A stretch of 12,730 nt of DNA from CAJQQY01 sp964352225. GTDB taxonomy: Bacteria > Bacteroidota > Bacteroidia > Chitinophagales > Saprospiraceae. The notes beneath the pieces are model-generated. The model did not search any database, was not told the origin of the DNA, and worked only from the letters and a program-made list of their open reading frames with translations. The position numbers were made by a program, and so were the translations under genes. Position 1 is the stretch's first letter; each line of letters opens with the position of its first letter. Of the stretch, positions 12,442-12,730 are shown piece after piece. The stretch is from NCBI GenBank assembly GCA_964352225.1, contig CAYGRM010000186.1, positions 1-12,730 of the forward strand, in the 5' to 3' direction.

Positions 12442-12730
12442 AACAGATAAATTTGAGCATGAATAATCAAAATAGATTCCTTTAAGTTAAAGTAAATTAT
12501 TGTGCAAATGAAGCCTTAAAATGTTTAAAAGTCAGATTTCTAAAATCTATAACAGTAGGTGAAGAATCAATTTTATTCTAAGATAATATAATTAAAAAGG
12601 AATGACAAAGCACAAGAAAGGTTCTGTCAGGAAGACTACGTAACGTTCGTCGTTTTTTTTTATTTATTCGTAAATAAAAATAAAACAAATTCGCTTTTAA
12701 AAACGTCATTTGTATGAGATTTTATAAATT
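12442..12730. other. Gene-free AT-rich edge region upstream of the RiPP candidate
   Basis: No convincing gene is seen. A 43-codon minus-strand frame is present but has no motif. A 10-bp A/T stem closed by a TTCG loop (12657-12680) lies after a run of T. Just before it, AACG and CGTT (12642-12645, 12651-12654) flank a 5-base loop followed by T6 on the plus strand, a short terminator-like element. A possible ATG at 12714 opens only five codons before the window ends and cannot be judged. Confidence 0.4.
12642..12680. repeat. Two small hairpins: AACG/CGTT with T-run, and a 10-bp A/T stem with TTCG loop
   Basis: TTTTTATTTA (12657-12666) is the exact reverse complement of TAAATAAAAA (12671-12680), with TTCG as the loop. 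The preceding 4-bp stem AACG/CGTT (12642-12654) runs straight into T-rich sequence. Together they could terminate a plus-strand RNA ending near 12660, or they may be chance structure in A/T sequence. No gene upstream on the plus strand needs such a terminator nearby except the 10685-12226 gene, whose stop is 416 bases away. Confidence 0.3.

Noticed and set aside
10578..12544. Shared short sequence GTCAGATT-CTAA near 10580 and 12531, flanking the helical-repeat and RiPP genes
   Set aside because: The match is only about 13 bases with one mismatch and without flanking similarity, so there is no evidence for an attachment site or mobile-element boundary.
12574..12709. 43-codon minus-strand frame upstream of the RiPP candidate, considered as a second precursor
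   Set aside because: It has no leader-like pattern, no Gly-Gly and a composition typical of random AT-rich sequence.

Overview
The window is strongly AT-rich chromosomal DNA that looks like Bacteroidota, possibly Saprospiria or Cytophagia (inference). Supporting signs are: promoter -7 elements of the TAnnTTTG type (202-209, 4419-4426, 4995-5002); a DksA/TraR-family protein whose zinc-finger cysteines are mostly replaced; a signal peptidase II with long extracytoplasmic insertions; weak Shine-Dalgarno signals; and a small protein with a leader resembling Bacteroidota double-glycine natural-product precursors. No rRNA, tRNA, insertion sequence or CRISPR array is visible.

Layout. Positions 330-2937 (+) hold an M17 leucyl aminopeptidase and pdxA, separated by a small terminator-like hairpin. 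A bidirectional terminator (about 2976-3011) separates pdxA from a convergent secreted glucosaminidase (3059-3820, -). A 698-base gene-free stretch (3821-4518) follows. It contains a full-consensus sigma-54 promoter (4241-4256) and, about 50 bases past its predicted start site, an AT-rich hairpin with a T-run. Next come a DksA/TraR-like regulator (4519-4896, +) and lspA (5047-5838, +), with a 15-bp perfect hairpin between them. From 5937 to 10495 everything lies on the minus strand: two tandem cysteine-free ArsR-type repressors, tsaB, an S41 C-terminal-processing protease, a doubtful small membrane ORF and an alpha/beta hydrolase. The plus strand then carries a 513-residue helical protein of unknown function (10685-12226). 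Its stop codon overlaps the stop of a convergent 72-residue gene (12223-12441, -).

Most genes are unrelated housekeeping functions: peptide turnover, vitamin B6 synthesis, cell-wall hydrolysis, lipoprotein maturation, tRNA t6A modification and periplasmic proteolysis. Each transcription unit is bounded by clear intrinsic terminators, so there is no single large operon. The two ArsR-type genes form a paralogous pair. The first has a 14-bp perfect inverted repeat that brackets its predicted -7 box, which is a strong autoregulatory operator candidate.

The least conventional elements are the putative RiPP precursor at 12223-12441, the sigma-54 promoter with its possible small RNA or micro-ORF at 4241-4408, and the arsR operator. 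No maturation enzymes for the RiPP candidate lie in the window, and the window ends about 290 bases upstream of it.
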